Positions 37,871 to 47,926 of a DNA stretch of 64,000 bases are shown one piece after another. How positions within the stretch are numbered: position 1 is the first letter of the stretch; every line of letters begins with the position of its first letter. Source of the DNA: Gp6-AA40 sp963741135. GTDB taxonomy: Bacteria > Acidobacteriota > Vicinamibacteria > Vicinamibacterales > UBA2999. The stretch is taken from positions 992,001-1,056,000 of the forward strand of contig CAVUHC010000008.1 in NCBI GenBank assembly GCA_963741135.1, given 5' to 3'. The notes beneath the pieces are model-generated. The model was not told where the DNA came from and did not search any database. It was given only the letters and a program-made list of their open reading frames with translations. Position numbers and translations under genes: made by a program.

Positions 37871-38650
37871 CTATTTGCGGCGGTTCAGTCCCTCGGTGCA
37901 GGTGTTCTCGTGAAGCTCGTCGTTGTCGCGAGGGGCGCGTCGATACCGCCTGACGATTTCCCACGGCTTGGTGAACGCCTTCGCGTCGTGGACCGTGATG
38001 GCGTCCTCGAGCACGTCTGGCGCGCTGAGGCGGATACGCTCCGAGATGCGCATCGCGTCGCTGTGTGGCGAGCCGTATCGGTCCAGCACTGTATCGTCGC
38101 GGAGGCTCACGGTTTCCACCACCAGCGTGTCGCCGTCCCAGTGCCCCGTTGAATAGCCGAAGTACGAAGGATCGAGATCGTCTGCCGGTTTGCGTCCATC
38201 CATGTACACGCGCCGATAGGCATCCATCCACTCGCTGAAAAAAATGATCTTGTCGCGGGATTGGACGACCTCCAGCCCGTATTGCGCGAGCGTGAAGTAC
38301 GGCATGCCAGGCGGGAGACACCGGGCCACCGGCTCGGTCGCCTCCGATCCGCTTTCCCGCGATGCCTGCACCTTGCGGTAGCGCGCTTCGTACTCGGGTG
38401 TGAGCGGTGGCAGCTCACCGGGTGCTGGCAGCCACCTGAGCGAACTGCCCTCACGCGACGCCGCGGGCGCGTTGATCGTTCGCCAGACGCCGTTGAAATC
38501 GGGCGCGTTAGCCGAGGCAGCCGCGCTGCGCGCGGCTGCCTGCGGCGCCTGCGCGGAGCTCGTGCCTGCCGGGATGAACGCCAGGACAAGGACAGCGCCC
38601 GCAACCCGCGCGGTTCGCCAACCGGAAATCATCGCCTTCATCAACATCAC
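37871..38650 (-). CDS. Secreted protein of unknown function
   Basis: 259 residues. A hydrophobic signal (ARVAGAVLVLAFIPAGTSSAQA) is followed by an Ala-rich linker and a domain starting at DFNGVWRTINAP, with SYFGYSTGHWDGDTLVVET and DAMRISERIRL. The DFNGVW...HWDGDTLVVET combination is common in secreted Acidobacteria and proteobacterial proteins of unknown role, often beside DUF6152-type genes, as here (four bases from the upstream gene). The two likely form one operon. Confidence 0.75.
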   Translation of the reverse strand: MMLMKAMISGWRTARVAGAVLVLAFIPAGTSSAQAPQAAARSAAASANAPDFNGVWRTINAPAASREGSSLRWLPAPGELPPLTPEYEARYRKVQASRESGSEATEPVARCLPPGMPYFTLAQYGLEVVQSRDKIIFFSEWMDAYRRVYMDGRKPADDLDPSYFGYSTGHWDGDTLVVETVSLRDDTVLDRYGSPHSDAMRISERIRLSAPDVLEDAITVHDAKAFTKPWEIVRRYRRAPRDNDELHENTCTEGLNRRK

Positions 38651-38653
38651 CCC

Positions 38654-39034
38654 TTATGGCGTCTGCGTCGGAGCGGCGCCTATCGGCTTCCCGTCACGAC
38701 TCGCGAGAACCAATTGTCCACCATTAGTGCCGTCCTTCATCGGATGGATCCGCACGGACACCTTGTCGCCGGCCTTCAGTATCTCGCGCGTCCACCCGGT
38801 GCGTCGGAGGCCTCCAGGCGTTCCGCCCTCGATATCCCATTCGTTCACGCCCCCCTTGCCGTCGGGGACGTTGACCATCAGGTGGATGTGCGGGTTCGTC
38901 CACTGCAGTTCCTTCACCTCGCCGACGATGGTGACGTCCTTGTTGTAGTCGAACATCGCGAAGCTATGGTGAGCGAACGCGGGTCCGGCCAGCATCAGGA
39001 CGACGGAACCTATCCCCAGGGCACGTGAAGTCAT
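38654..39034 (-). CDS. DUF6152-like small secreted protein
   Basis: 126 residues from ATG 39034, with GAGGAG 11 bases upstream. Signal peptide (RALGIGSVVLMLAGPAFA) is cleaved directly before HHSFAMFD, the hallmark of the DUF6152 family. The domain continues with VGEVKELQWTNPHIHLMV. These small proteins resemble OB-like metal- or ligand-binding folds; the N-terminal HH could bind a metal (inference). It is co-transcribed with the gene at 37871. Confidence 0.8.
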   Translation of the reverse strand: MTSRALGIGSVVLMLAGPAFAHHSFAMFDYNKDVTIVGEVKELQWTNPHIHLMVNVPDGKGGVNEWDIEGGTPGGLRRTGWTREILKAGDKVSVRIHPMKDGTNGGQLVLASRDGKPIGAAPTQTP

Positions 39035-39111
39035 CGTCGTCGTCACTCCTCGGAGCACAAATCCTATCGTCGGGCTTTCGGGGCGTCAATGAATGGTCAG
39101 AAGAATGGCGC

Positions 39112-39927
39112 TCACCGTTTGCGCGGCGGTTCGGGGCAGAAGCCCGGCTCGAAGCCGCGCGCGCGCTCACGACGCTGCAGCGGATCGACCGTGAGAACGG
39201 ACGGCAGGATGCCGAGCCTGACGAGTTGCGGATGGAACTCGTAGCGGATGTTCACTGTTTGCACGGGTGCGTCTTCGAGGTCCAGCCACACCTCTGTGAC
39301 GGCGTGACCGGTCTGGCGGCCCATGCCAGTAGCGGCGTACTCGTCGTGGCCGTTCTTGTCAGCGCCCGCAGCCGAGGCAGCCGCCTGCTCCGCCGGCGCC
39401 GACAACCGCGGCGCCGACGCACGGCGTCCTGCATCACCCATCGACGCGTCGCGCGTGATGGGGGGCACGCGTTCCTTGAAGAAGACAGCGGAGATCACAC
39501 CCAGGTTGTCGGTCTTGCCGAGAGCCTGACCGTACGAGCGCGCCTCGTTCGTGAATTCGAAGCGGCGCGCCTTGGTTTGGCTCGTCTGCCACCCGCTGAT
39601 GGTGACGGTCTCGTACGGGCCGAGCACCCATTTGCGCGCGTCAGTGGCGGTCGTCTCGCGTGCGTCGATGGTATTGAGCCCGTCGACCGACAGCGCGACG
39701 GCCACACGAACGGCGTAGGGATTGCGCAGCCGAATGGCATATTCCCGCCCCTTCCGCGCCTCGACGTACCATCGCCCCTCATGCGCGTAACGTGGTGGAG
39801 GAGCGCCGTCAACGAGGATATCTACCTCCGCGACTGAATGAGTGACAGGTGAAGCAGACATCACGGTGTGCGGACCGGCGGCGAGCGCGATGCCTGCGGC
39901 CATGAGATAGGCGAATCGGTGGTTCAT
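39112..39927 (-). CDS. Secreted protein of unknown function
   Basis: 271 residues. The signal region (MNHRFAYLMAAGIALAAGPHTVMSA) precedes a beta-rich domain (about 30-145) with VDILVDGAPPPRYAHEGRWYVEARKGREYAIRL and VLGPYETVTISGWQTSQ. An Ala-rich linker leads to a short C-terminal segment (VWLDLEDAPVQTVNIRYEF). I do not recognise it beyond resemblance to conserved Acidobacteria exported proteins. It is separated from 38654 by 77 bases and may share the same transcript. Confidence 0.65.
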   Translation of the reverse strand: MNHRFAYLMAAGIALAAGPHTVMSASPVTHSVAEVDILVDGAPPPRYAHEGRWYVEARKGREYAIRLRNPYAVRVAVALSVDGLNTIDARETTATDARKWVLGPYETVTISGWQTSQTKARRFEFTNEARSYGQALGKTDNLGVISAVFFKERVPPITRDASMGDAGRRASAPRLSAPAEQAAASAAGADKNGHDEYAATGMGRQTGHAVTEVWLDLEDAPVQTVNIRYEFHPQLVRLGILPSVLTVDPLQRRERARGFEPGFCPEPPRKR

Positions 39928-40344
39928 AGGTCCTCCTGCCCTTAGAACGGGGGAGTCCGGGAATCTTGCACGGCGGGAGGTCTAGCGGTGGCGATTCGCC
40001 TCCGCGTGCCTTCGGGTCGTCCGTGAACGCCGTCAGGCTCGGAACAAAGCAGGAGGCCGCGCCCGCGCTAACTTCTGCCTAATCGCCAAGGAGGGAGTGA
40101 AGAGTGATGCCATTTATTGTGGGATTTGGCGGTGGTTGAAGGAGCGCGTGGAGTTACAATTCGCGACGAGTTGCGTCCGGGCTTCGAAGCCGATGCTCTG
40201 AGGGCTGCCGCAGTCAACGCGTTCCATTCGACGCGCGGCCAACCAGACGAACGCGTCCCCTCAGGTAAGGCGCGGGTCCAGACAGGTAATCACGTTCTCG
40301 TAGGTTCCGGAAGTCTGTTTTGACAACACACTGAGGGGTGCAGA
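39928..40344. other. Intergenic, no gene seen
   Basis: 417 bases between divergent genes. A short open frame (40117-40323) has no start signal or recognisable content. Immediately before the next gene GAGGGG (40334-40339) supports the TTG start at 40345. Promoters for both directions must lie here, but none stands out. Confidence 0.5.
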
Positions 40345-40967
40345 TTGGCAAGCGAAGATCGGGAAAAATCAGAGCTGTCGGTTTCGCGCCGCGCGTTCCT
40401 CAAGGGAGGCGCCATCGCGACGGGCGCGCTCTCTTCCGCGCTGATTCCCGCCGTTGGGGAAGCGCAGCTTCCTGACGCCGTCGAACCGGATCCGCGACAC
40501 TCAAACGTTGCGCTGAAGGTTAACGGCGTCGCGTACCGGAAAGATATTCCCAACAGCACGACGCTGCTCCAGTTCCTGCGCGAGGACTTGAAGCTGACCG
40601 GGACGAAGATGGGGTGCGACCGGCTGCAGTGCGGCGCATGCACCGTCATCCTCAATGGCCGCAACGTCTACTCGTGCACGACGCTCGCCGTCGAAGCGAC
40701 GGGAGGCGAGGTCCTGACGATCGAGGGCCTTGCCGCGGACGACAAGCTGCATCCGATCCAGCAGGCGTTCGTCGATCACAGCGGCTTCCAGTGCGGCTTC
40801 TGCACGCTCGGGCCAGATCATGACGCACGAAGGTCTTCCTCGATCGGACGCCGAATCCGACCGAGGACCAGGCGCGCCTCGCGTTGAGCGGCAACCTGTG
40901 CCGATGCTCAGCGTACAAGAAGATTCTCGAATCCGTCATGGCGGCGTCCCGCCTGATGCGCGCGTAG
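40345..40967 (+). CDS. Molybdenum hydroxylase small subunit, 2x[2Fe-2S], Tat-exported, frame breaks
   Basis: Electron-transfer subunit of a xanthine dehydrogenase/aldehyde oxidoreductase-type enzyme. The TTG start follows GAGGGG. A twin-arginine signal (SRRAFLKGGAIATGALSSAL) indicates periplasmic export, as for PaoA-like subunits. The plant-type ferredoxin cluster has CDRLQCGACTV with its final Cys in NVYSCTT; the second cluster has CGFCT and, after two frame shifts near 40810 and 40833, GNLCRCSAYKKILESVMAA up to TAG 40967. About 205 residues when restored. The large subunit follows after eight bases. Confidence 0.85.
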
Positions 40968-40975
40968 AGGTCACG

Positions 40976-43265
40976 ATGGCTCAGCAGAACACGATCGCCG
41001 GCGGCCCGCTGAACGTCGTCGGCAAGCGAGGCCCGAACATCGACGCCGTCGAGCGCGTCACCGGCCGAGCGAAGTACACCGGCGACATCGACCTTCCCGG
41101 GATGCTCGTGGCGCGGGTGCTCCGCAGCCCGCAGGCCGCACGCGCGCATCGTCGGCATCGATACGAGCAAGGCGGAGGCGGTTCCGGGCGTCCGCGCCGT
41201 CGATCACGTACAAGGACGCGCCGAAGGTCATGATCTGGGGCAACCGTCAGTACGCGCTGAACGATCGCGTCCGCTTCATGGGTGAGGCGGTCGCGGCGCT
41301 CGCGGCCGTCGACGCGGAAACCGCCGAGAAGGCGATGAAGCTGATCTACGGTTCAGTACGAACCGCTGCCGTTCGTGCTCGATCCTGAAGAGGCGCTCAA
41401 GCCCGGCGCGCCGCAGCTCTTTCGAAGACGGCAATCTCGAAGGGCAGCCGCGAACGTCCTCACGCGCGGAGACGTCGAACAGGGCCTGAGGGAATCCGAC
41501 AAGGTCATCGAGCGTGTCTACCACTGCCCGACGATGTGGAGCGGAGGGATGGAGCCGCGGGCGTGCGTGGCGCAGTGGGAGGGCGATCACCTGACGCTGT
41601 GGGCGTCGACGCAGTCGCCGTTCCGCGTGCACGGCAGCCTCACGGCAATGTTCAACGTGCCCGACGCGAACGTGCGCGTCATCGCGAGCTACGTCGGCGG
41701 CGGCTTCGGTACCAAGAGCGCGCCGCACACCGACGAAGCGCTCGCGGCGATGCTGGCACGGAAGGCGCGGCTCCCCGTGAAGCTGCAGTACACGCGCGAG
41801 GAAGAGATTCTCGATTCCAACACGCGTTTCGAGACGCGGATGTACGTGAGAGTCGGCGTCAAGAAGGACATGACGCTGCACGCACTCGATGTGAAGGCGT
41901 ACATCAACCAGGGCGCGTATCACACGCGCCTGGGCGGTCTCGGCAACCAGTCCACGCACATGTACAAGATCGCCCAACGTGCGCACGAGCAGTACCGCGT
42001 GCACACCAACGTTCCGAACACCGGCCCGACGCGCGGCGTTGGTGACCCGCAGGAGACGTTCGCTATCGAGTCGGCGATGGACGAGATCGCCATCGAGATG
42101 GGTTGGGATCCCGATGGAGTTCCGCCTGAAGAACATCAAGCGGAACGGTGATCCGATTGCGCGCGGCGGCGAGCGGGACCGAAGACGGCCGTCTCGTCGA
42201 CGCAGGTGCTCGACAAGTGCATCCAGGAAGGCGCCTCGCGCATCGAGTGGAATCGCCGCAACGCCGTCGGCCGGCTCTCCGACCGGACCGAAGGCACGCG
42301 GCATCGGCGATCGCGTGCACCGAGCGCGGCGGCGGCGGCGGACTTGGCGGCGCGTCCGTCAAGGTCAACCTCGATGGTTCGGCCCATGTCTTCTATCGCG
42401 TCGACCGACATCGGCACGGGCAGCCGCACGACGCTCGCGATGATTGCGAGCGAGGTGCTCGGCATACCGCTGTCGATGTTCAGGACGACGGCGGGCGATA
42501 CCGAAGTCGCACCGTACGACGGCGGCAGTCAGGGCAACCGCACGCTGCAGGGCACGGGACGCGCGGTCGAAGCGGCCGCCCGCGACTGCCTGCAGCAGAT
42601 TCTCGCGACGGCGGGCCCGCTGTTGAACAACGCGGCGCCTGCGGATCTCGAGCTGCGCGATTCCGTCATTCGTGTGAAGGCAGACCCATCGCGCCGGTGA
42701 AGCTCGCCGAGGTCATGCAGCGGCGAGGCCGCAGCGTCGTCGGCGACGGCGCGACTGCCGCGCCGCAGACCGGCATCGACGTCGAGCGCACGACGGCGGC
42801 GCACTTCGTCGAGGTCGGAGGTCGACAAGGAGACCGGCAAGGTCCGGATCCTCAAGTACATCGCGGCGCACGACGTCGGGTCGTCCCATCAACGTGACCA
42901 TCGTCGAAAACCAGATCGAGGGCGGCACGCATCCAGGGACTGGCGCTGACGCAGGGCGAGGAGATGCGCTTCGATCAGCGCGACCGGCAGCTGCCTCAAC
43001 TGCGAGCTTCGTCGATCTGAAGCCGCCGACCATGCTCGACTTCGATCCGCGGGTGATCGAGGCGGTCATCGTGCCGAACGAAGGCACGACGGGCCCGTTC
43101 GGCGGCAAGGGGCTTGGCGAGAACCCGTGTCACCCGGGCATGGCCGCAGTCGCCAACGCGATCTACAACGCGATCGGCGTTCGTCTTCGCGAAGTGCCGT
43201 TCACCCGCGCGACAATCCTGCGCTGCGTTGAACGAGCCGCGGCCGGCGCGAGCCGCACCGCTTAG
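40976..43265 (+). CDS. Molybdenum hydroxylase large subunit (Mo-cofactor binding), many frame breaks
   Basis: Catalytic subunit of the three-part hydroxylase. Recognisable pieces in order: VVGKRGPNIDAVERVTGRAKYTGDI (from 41007), MGEAVAALAAVDAETAE, MEPRACVAQW and TQSPFRVHGSL, YVGGGFGTKS (the Mo-pterin GGGFG motif, 41692-41715), TGPTRGVGDPQETFAIES, DIGTGSRTTLAMIASEVLG, and a final GPFGGKGLGENP with the catalytic-Glu region. At least six shifts are needed between 41140 and 43020, so the product as written would be non-functional. Substrate is unknown; in place of the usual GxGE stretch the last motif reads GLGEN. Confidence 0.8.
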
Positions 43266-43279
43266 CCTGAGCGAGGACC

Positions 43280-44267
43280 ATGATGGACAACTTCAGCTAC
43301 AGCCGGCCCGCGACCCTCAAGGAGGCGACTGCGTCCCAATTGGGGAAGGAGCACGGCAAGATCGCGCTGATCGCCGGCGGCACCGACCTCCTCGGCGAGA
43401 TGAAGGACAATCTCGCCGCGCCCGAGCGCCTGGTGTACATCAGGCACCTCGAAGGAGCTGCAGGGAGTTCGCGGCAGGCAGCGGGCGGACTGCGCATCGG
43501 CGCCGCGACGCTGCTCGCGGACGTCGTCGAGAACCCGATGGTCCAGGAGCAGACGCCGCTGCTCGCGATGGCGGCCGGCAAGAGTCGGGCACGCCGCAGA
43601 TCCGCAACATGGGCACGATCGGCGGCAACCTGTGTCAGCGGCCGCGGTGCTGGTACTACCGGAACAACTATCCCTGCTTCAAGCACGGCGGCAACACCTG
43701 CTTCTCGGCGGCGGGCGAGAACGACTACCACGCCATCCTGCGAGGGAGGACCCTCGTTCATCGTCCACCCGTCCGACACGGCGCCCGCCCTCGTCGCGCT
43801 TGGCGCGACGGCGCGCATCGTCGAGCGGCTCACGGCGAACGGATGGTCCCGATGGACAAGTTCTTCGTGACGCCGCCGCAGGATGTCCGCCGGGAAAACG
43901 TGCTGCTGCCGAACGAGATCCTGACGGCGATCGACGTGCCAAACGCGCCCGCCGGATCGAAGGCGGTCTACGTCAAGGAGATGGTGCGCGAGGTCTGGGA
44001 CTTCGCGCTCTGCAGCGTCGCTGCCATGGTCACCGTCAAGAACGGCGTCGTGCCGGAGGCGCGCATCGTTCTCGGCGGCGTCGCGCCCGTTCCGTACCGC
44101 GCAGCCAAGGCGGAGGCGGCCATGACGGGCAGGCCGCTCGAACGAGTCTGAGCGCCGCGGCGGCCGGCGTGGCTGCGGTCGATGGCGCACGGCCGCTCGC
44201 GAAGAACGCCTACAAGGTGCCGCTGACGCAGGCGGTCGTAAAGCGGGCGCTGCTCTCGCTCGCGTAG
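43280..44267 (+). CDS. Molybdenum hydroxylase FAD subunit with 4Fe-4S insert, frame breaks
   Basis: FAD-binding medium subunit. It begins MDNFSYSRPATLKEATA and has ALIAGGTDLLGEMKD, then IRNMGTIGGNLCQRPRCWYY and four cysteines in RCWYYRNNYPCFKHGGNTC, the [4Fe-4S] insert known from PaoB-type subunits. The C-terminal CO-dehydrogenase flavoprotein domain has VPYRAAKAEAAM. Shifts near 43590, 43750, 43835 and 44145 are needed to reach the stop at 44267. Subunit order small-large-FAD differs from paoABC. It abuts the pentapeptide gene. Confidence 0.83.
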
Positions 44268-44804
44268 ATGCTGACCACAAACGTCGATCTCGCAGCGCTC
44301 CTTGTCGAATCGCCCCTGGCGTTCAACGAGTACCGCGCGGCGCACCCGGACGAGGCGATCACCCTGCGGGGCGTGAGCCTCGAAGGCTGCAATCTCGCAG
44401 GCGCCGACCTGCATGGCGCGAATCTGTTCGAAGCCAACCTCGCGTGGAGCAATCTCGCGGGCGTCAACTTCGAGGGCGCGGATCTGCGGCGGTCCTGGCT
44501 CGAAGGCTGCAATCTCGTAGGCTCGTGCTTCGACAGCGCGCAGATGGATTACGCGAATCTCCGCAGCTCGAAGTTGCGCGGAGCAACCTTCCGCGGCGCC
44601 ACGCTACGGTGGGGGACGTTTCAGCACAGCGATCTCCGGGATGCGGTCTTCGACGGGGCGAACCTGCGGCGTGTGGTGTTCTGCGATGCGGACCTGACGG
44701 GCGCCGTGTTCAAGGACGCCAACTTCGCCGAAGCCGATCTGCGCTGGGCGAATTATCAGATCGACGCCATCGAGTCCGACCTTTCGGGCGCGTGTATTCG
44801 GTAG
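44268..44804 (+). CDS. Pentapeptide-repeat protein
   Basis: 178 residues. Beyond about residue 30 the sequence is built of pentapeptide repeats of A(D/N)LxG type (LEGCNLAGADLHGANLFEAN), some 25 consecutive units, predicting a right-handed quadrilateral beta helix. The ATG follows directly after the FAD-subunit stop, so it probably belongs to the hydroxylase operon. Some family members mimic DNA and protect gyrase, but most have no known role. Unlike the three genes before it, its frame is intact. Confidence 0.9.
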   Translation: MLTTNVDLAALLVESPLAFNEYRAAHPDEAITLRGVSLEGCNLAGADLHGANLFEANLAWSNLAGVNFEGADLRRSWLEGCNLVGSCFDSAQMDYANLRSSKLRGATFRGATLRWGTFQHSDLRDAVFDGANLRRVVFCDADLTGAVFKDANFAEADLRWANYQIDAIESDLSGACIR

Positions 44805-44818
44805 ATCTTCGTTGCGTC

Positions 44819-45799
44819 CTAGCGAGGCCGCACGAGAGTAAGGCCGGCGAGTTGCGCGAGGCCCCCGAGGGTCGTTTGCGCGGAATTGAAGCCGAGACGA
44901 AAGTCTTCCTCTCCGTAATTGTCGTACTTGTCCGTGGGCTCATGGTGGTTCGGATTTGAACCAGCGACGATACCCGTGACCCTCTCGTTTTCGCGCACGC
45001 TGACAGAGGCCACAAGATCCTCGAACCGTATCGAGTCGGTGCCTGCCATGTTGTTGCCGATCGTCACACGATACCGTTCGGCGTATGACCGGTTCGCCGC
45101 CTGAAGCGCGGACGCCAACTGCGCAGATTGGCCAGCCATTCGGGAGTTCGCCTGATACTCGATGTTGATATCGGCGTTGGGACTCTGGTTCCGCCCCGGA
45201 GGCATGCCGTGGTCGAACAACATCATGTCGTGCTGTATGACGCCCAACCATTTCGGTTCCGCTGCCGTGCCCTGGAGCGGCGCCCGTTCGAGCGCATAGG
45301 TCCCGCTGCCGTCCATCCCGAATTCCTCGTTGTTCCAGAAGATGAACCTCACCGAGCGATTTGTCCGGACGTCGATCATTCCCAGGACGCGAGCCAATTC
45401 CAGCACAATGGCACATCCGGACGCGTCGTCGTCCGAGGCATCGCCGCCGCCACGGCCGTCCATGTGCGCGGAGACGATGTACATTTCTCCGGGTACCGTC
45501 GTCCCGGTCTTTGTTGCGTAGATGTTCTCGAGAGGCCCGCCGCCGGACATGAACCGATGCCGCTCCACGTTGGTGTACCCGAAGCTCCGCAGTTCTCTTT
45601 CAAGCCAGTTGATCGCATCGCGGTTGCGTTGCGTTCCCTGCATTCGATCCCCGAACTGGGACAACCCCTTGATGTGCGCCTTGTAGCGTTCCAGTTCGAG
45701 CCGGCCGACGATGGCCGGCACGGCGTCCGAAGGCACGTTGGTCGCCTGGGCGAATAGCCCCACCGCGGCCAAGACGAACGTTCCGAGCAAGAACCGCAT
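44819..45799 (-). CDS. Secreted M28-family metallopeptidase
   Basis: Zinc aminopeptidase-type enzyme of 326 residues with a signal peptide (MRFLLGTFVLAAVGLFAQA). Metal and catalytic residues are all visible: SAHMDGRGG (His ligand and Asp), DASDDDASG (bridging Asp), NNEEFG (catalytic Glu and ligand), a later Asp in GTDSIRFED, and HHEPTDKYD (final His). It is convergent with the pentapeptide gene at 14 bases. Likely function is extracellular peptide breakdown. Confidence 0.92.
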   Translation of the reverse strand: MRFLLGTFVLAAVGLFAQATNVPSDAVPAIVGRLELERYKAHIKGLSQFGDRMQGTQRNRDAINWLERELRSFGYTNVERHRFMSGGGPLENIYATKTGTTVPGEMYIVSAHMDGRGGGDASDDDASGCAIVLELARVLGMIDVRTNRSVRFIFWNNEEFGMDGSGTYALERAPLQGTAAEPKWLGVIQHDMMLFDHGMPPGRNQSPNADINIEYQANSRMAGQSAQLASALQAANRSYAERYRVTIGNNMAGTDSIRFEDLVASVSVRENERVTGIVAGSNPNHHEPTDKYDNYGEEDFRLGFNSAQTTLGGLAQLAGLTLVRPR

Positions 45800-45998
45800 C
45801 GTGCATCACTCCTGGACAGCATGGCTGTCTGAGTAGGTACCTGCCTCAGGTAGTAAATCGTGGATTACGCGATGCCGATGACGTGACGCGCAGAGCCACA
45901 GACAACGACACAGGCCGTAGCCAAACGTAGCATGTTCGTGGTGATGGATGACCACAAAGGATCGATCGACGAAGGTGTCCGATCGTATGGCCCAAGAA

Positions 45999-46118
45999 TT
46001 ATGGCGCCCGCACGTAGATTTCGGTGGTGCGAATATCGGCGTGGCCGAGCCAGAGGGCGACTTTGCGGATGTCGCGGGTAGCCTGGAGCATGGTGTTGGA
46101 GACGGCCTTGACGGCACT
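45999..46118 (-). pseudogene. C-terminal remnant of a tyrosine recombinase/integrase
   Basis: A 39-codon frame between two stops reads NTMLQATRDIRKVALWLGHADIRTTEIYVRAP in two overlapping parts: the final box of tyrosine recombinases with the LGH histidine and the nucleophilic Tyr in EIY. The rest of the gene, including the RxxR boxes, is absent. It sits in a 369-base gap between an M28 peptidase and a bactofilin gene and is probably the scar of an integrated element. Confidence 0.7.
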
Positions 46119-46168
46119 CTAGCACCGTGCCAGATTTCGCCACGCGGCCGGCACCGACGTGGAGGTGG

Positions 46169-46711
46169 CTAGTATGTAGCCGCGGCGGCCATCGGCCGGT
46201 CGTGCTCTTCTCCGGTCACCCCGAATGAATGCGACGGCGCATCTCGTTCGGGAGCCGACGCCCGCGAACCCGCCAGGGCGCGTTTGCCTCCCTGCATGTC
46301 GATGCTGCCGCGAAAGTGAGCACCCTCAGCGATCGCCACTCGGGGCGACACGACATCTCCCTCCACGGAACCCCCGTCGCGGATGTCGACCCTCTCGGAA
46401 GCCGTGATGTCGCCGGTGACCGTGCCCAGCACGATGACCGATTTCGCAAACACCTTCGCCTTGATGTGTCCGTTCACCCCGACGGTCAGCACGTTGTCCC
46501 GCAGCTCGATTGTCCCCTCGACGTTGCCTTCGACGGCGAGGTCTTCGCTTCCATTGAGCTCGCCCTTGATGACGACCGATTTCCCGATGTTCGCGATGTC
46601 TCTCCCGTTTGGCCGCTGCGAATCTTGACCCGCCACCGGCGGATACGTCGGCACCGCGGGTGTGAAGGGCTGACCGTTCGGTGGTTTCACGGCTTCATCA
46701 CGCTTCCACAT
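46169..46711 (-). CDS. Bactofilin-family polymer-forming protein
   Basis: 180 residues. A proline-rich N-terminal tail is followed by the bactofilin (DUF583) beta-helix (about 40-140): NIGKSVVIKGELNGSEDLAVEGNVEG, ASERVDIRDGGSVEGDV, VAIAEGAHFRGSIDM. A disordered C-terminal tail follows. Bactofilins form nucleotide-free filaments that scaffold cell-shape and envelope enzymes. It is a single gene, with no peptidoglycan hydrolase beside it. Confidence 0.92.
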   Translation of the reverse strand: MWKRDEAVKPPNGQPFTPAVPTYPPVAGQDSQRPNGRDIANIGKSVVIKGELNGSEDLAVEGNVEGTIELRDNVLTVGVNGHIKAKVFAKSVIVLGTVTGDITASERVDIRDGGSVEGDVVSPRVAIAEGAHFRGSIDMQGGKRALAGSRASAPERDAPSHSFGVTGEEHDRPMAAAATY

Positions 46712-47025
46712 GTCCAGACTCCATTGGTGTCATCACCGTGCAGGCGTTGGTATTGCTCAGCGCGCCCGGTCGGTGCAAGCGGTGTGCCCGCGTTTGTCCG
46801 GCGGTTTTGGCGAAAGATGCGAAGCAATCACCGCGAGCCGTGAGGAGATCACGATGGGTCGTGAGCCTTCGGTCGAAACAAAGATGAGGGGCACCATTCG
46901 GAGGGTTGCTGGTTCACCCGATGCGCTCCGGCCCAACCATGGAGACAACGTTCCGATACCGCCCCGCAGCGCGACTGCGATGGTCAAGCGGTATCGGTGC
47001 GTGTCAGGATGTAGATGGTCGGCTG
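46712..47025. other. Intergenic, no gene seen
   Basis: About 314 bases between the bactofilin start and the stop of the beta-barrel gene. Overlapping open frames are shadow-like and none shows a family motif. No repeat or clear promoter was noticed. Confidence 0.4.
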
Positions 47026-47785
47026 TTACCACCGGAAGGCGATGCCCGCGTTCGCCTTCCAAAACGAAATACCCGAGAGTTCGAGTCGCGTGAACTCGAC
47101 TTCGTCGATGTTGTTCAGATCGAAAACGTCAGTGTTGTTGGTGCCGGTCGCGTAGTACCGCACGTCGCCGCGGAAGCCCCAGTTCTTTTCGGACCACGCC
47201 ATGACTCCGCCGCCGAGGTTCCATCCGAATCTCGACCCGCTGACCGTCTCGGTTGCGAGTGCGTTGAGGTTCGGAGTCCGAGTCGGGTCGGTCGCGAAGA
47301 TGGTGGAGTTGAGCGTCACGGCACCGATGCCGCCGGAGATGTATGGGTCGTAACTCTGGGCGTGTCCGAATGGCGCCACCGCAATCAGGTTGAACATGTA
47401 GCTGTTCACGTCCGGCGACTGCTCGAACAGCAGGTTGTTGAAGGTGCCGAGACCCGGCGAAAAGTCCGCCAGGAACTCGCCACCGATCACGCCTCGCGCG
47501 AGGTACCCGACTTGTCCGCCGAAGTTGACGCTCGTCGAATTGTTGGTGTCGAGGTTCTCGATGGTCGACCAGGTCCACGCTGCTGCTCCTGCTGCTGCCG
47601 AAGTTCGTTCCGATGAATCCTGATGCCATCCAGCCACGGGGGTTGTCGGACGACGTGGTCAGGACGGCGACGGCCTGACTCGCTGGCGGATTGGCCGCAG
47701 TTTGCTGGCCGCTCCCTGTCTGCGCGAACGCCGGGCCGGACAATCCAACCACGACGGCGGTGATCACAAAGCCTCTAAGTTTCAT
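47026..47785 (-). CDS. Outer-membrane beta-barrel protein, one frame break
   Basis: About 250 residues. The signal peptide (MKLRGFVITAVVVGLSGPAFAQ) and first part (GWMASGFIGTNFG) are read from ATG 47785. Near 47590, in a GCTGCTGCTCCTGCTGCTGC microsatellite-like run, the frame changes to STSVNFGGQVGYLARGVIGGE and continues to NAGIAFRW. Alternating strands and a terminal Trp fit an 8-stranded OmpA/Opa-type barrel. The break in a triplet-rich repeat could be slippage or an assembly error. Confidence 0.8.
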
Positions 47786-47926
47786 GTGTCAGTCTCCCTT
47801 TCTCTCTTGTGCGCGTCTTTCGGCGCCCTGCGTCTTTGTGCAAGATGCCTTCCGAGGCGCGCCGATCGTCAGAGACTGTCAGTTGCGAAGGGGTGGCACT
47901 GTTAGATGTGCCAGTCGTCAGGCGGG

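Noticed and set aside
40117..40323. 68-codon frame before the hydroxylase genes
   Set aside because: No ribosome site, no recognisable motif and base composition like the surrounding gap.
44940..44970. tRNA-like GGTTCGGATTTGAACC text
   Set aside because: It lies inside the M28 peptidase gene (region SNPNHHEPTDKY) and no cloverleaf can be drawn around it.
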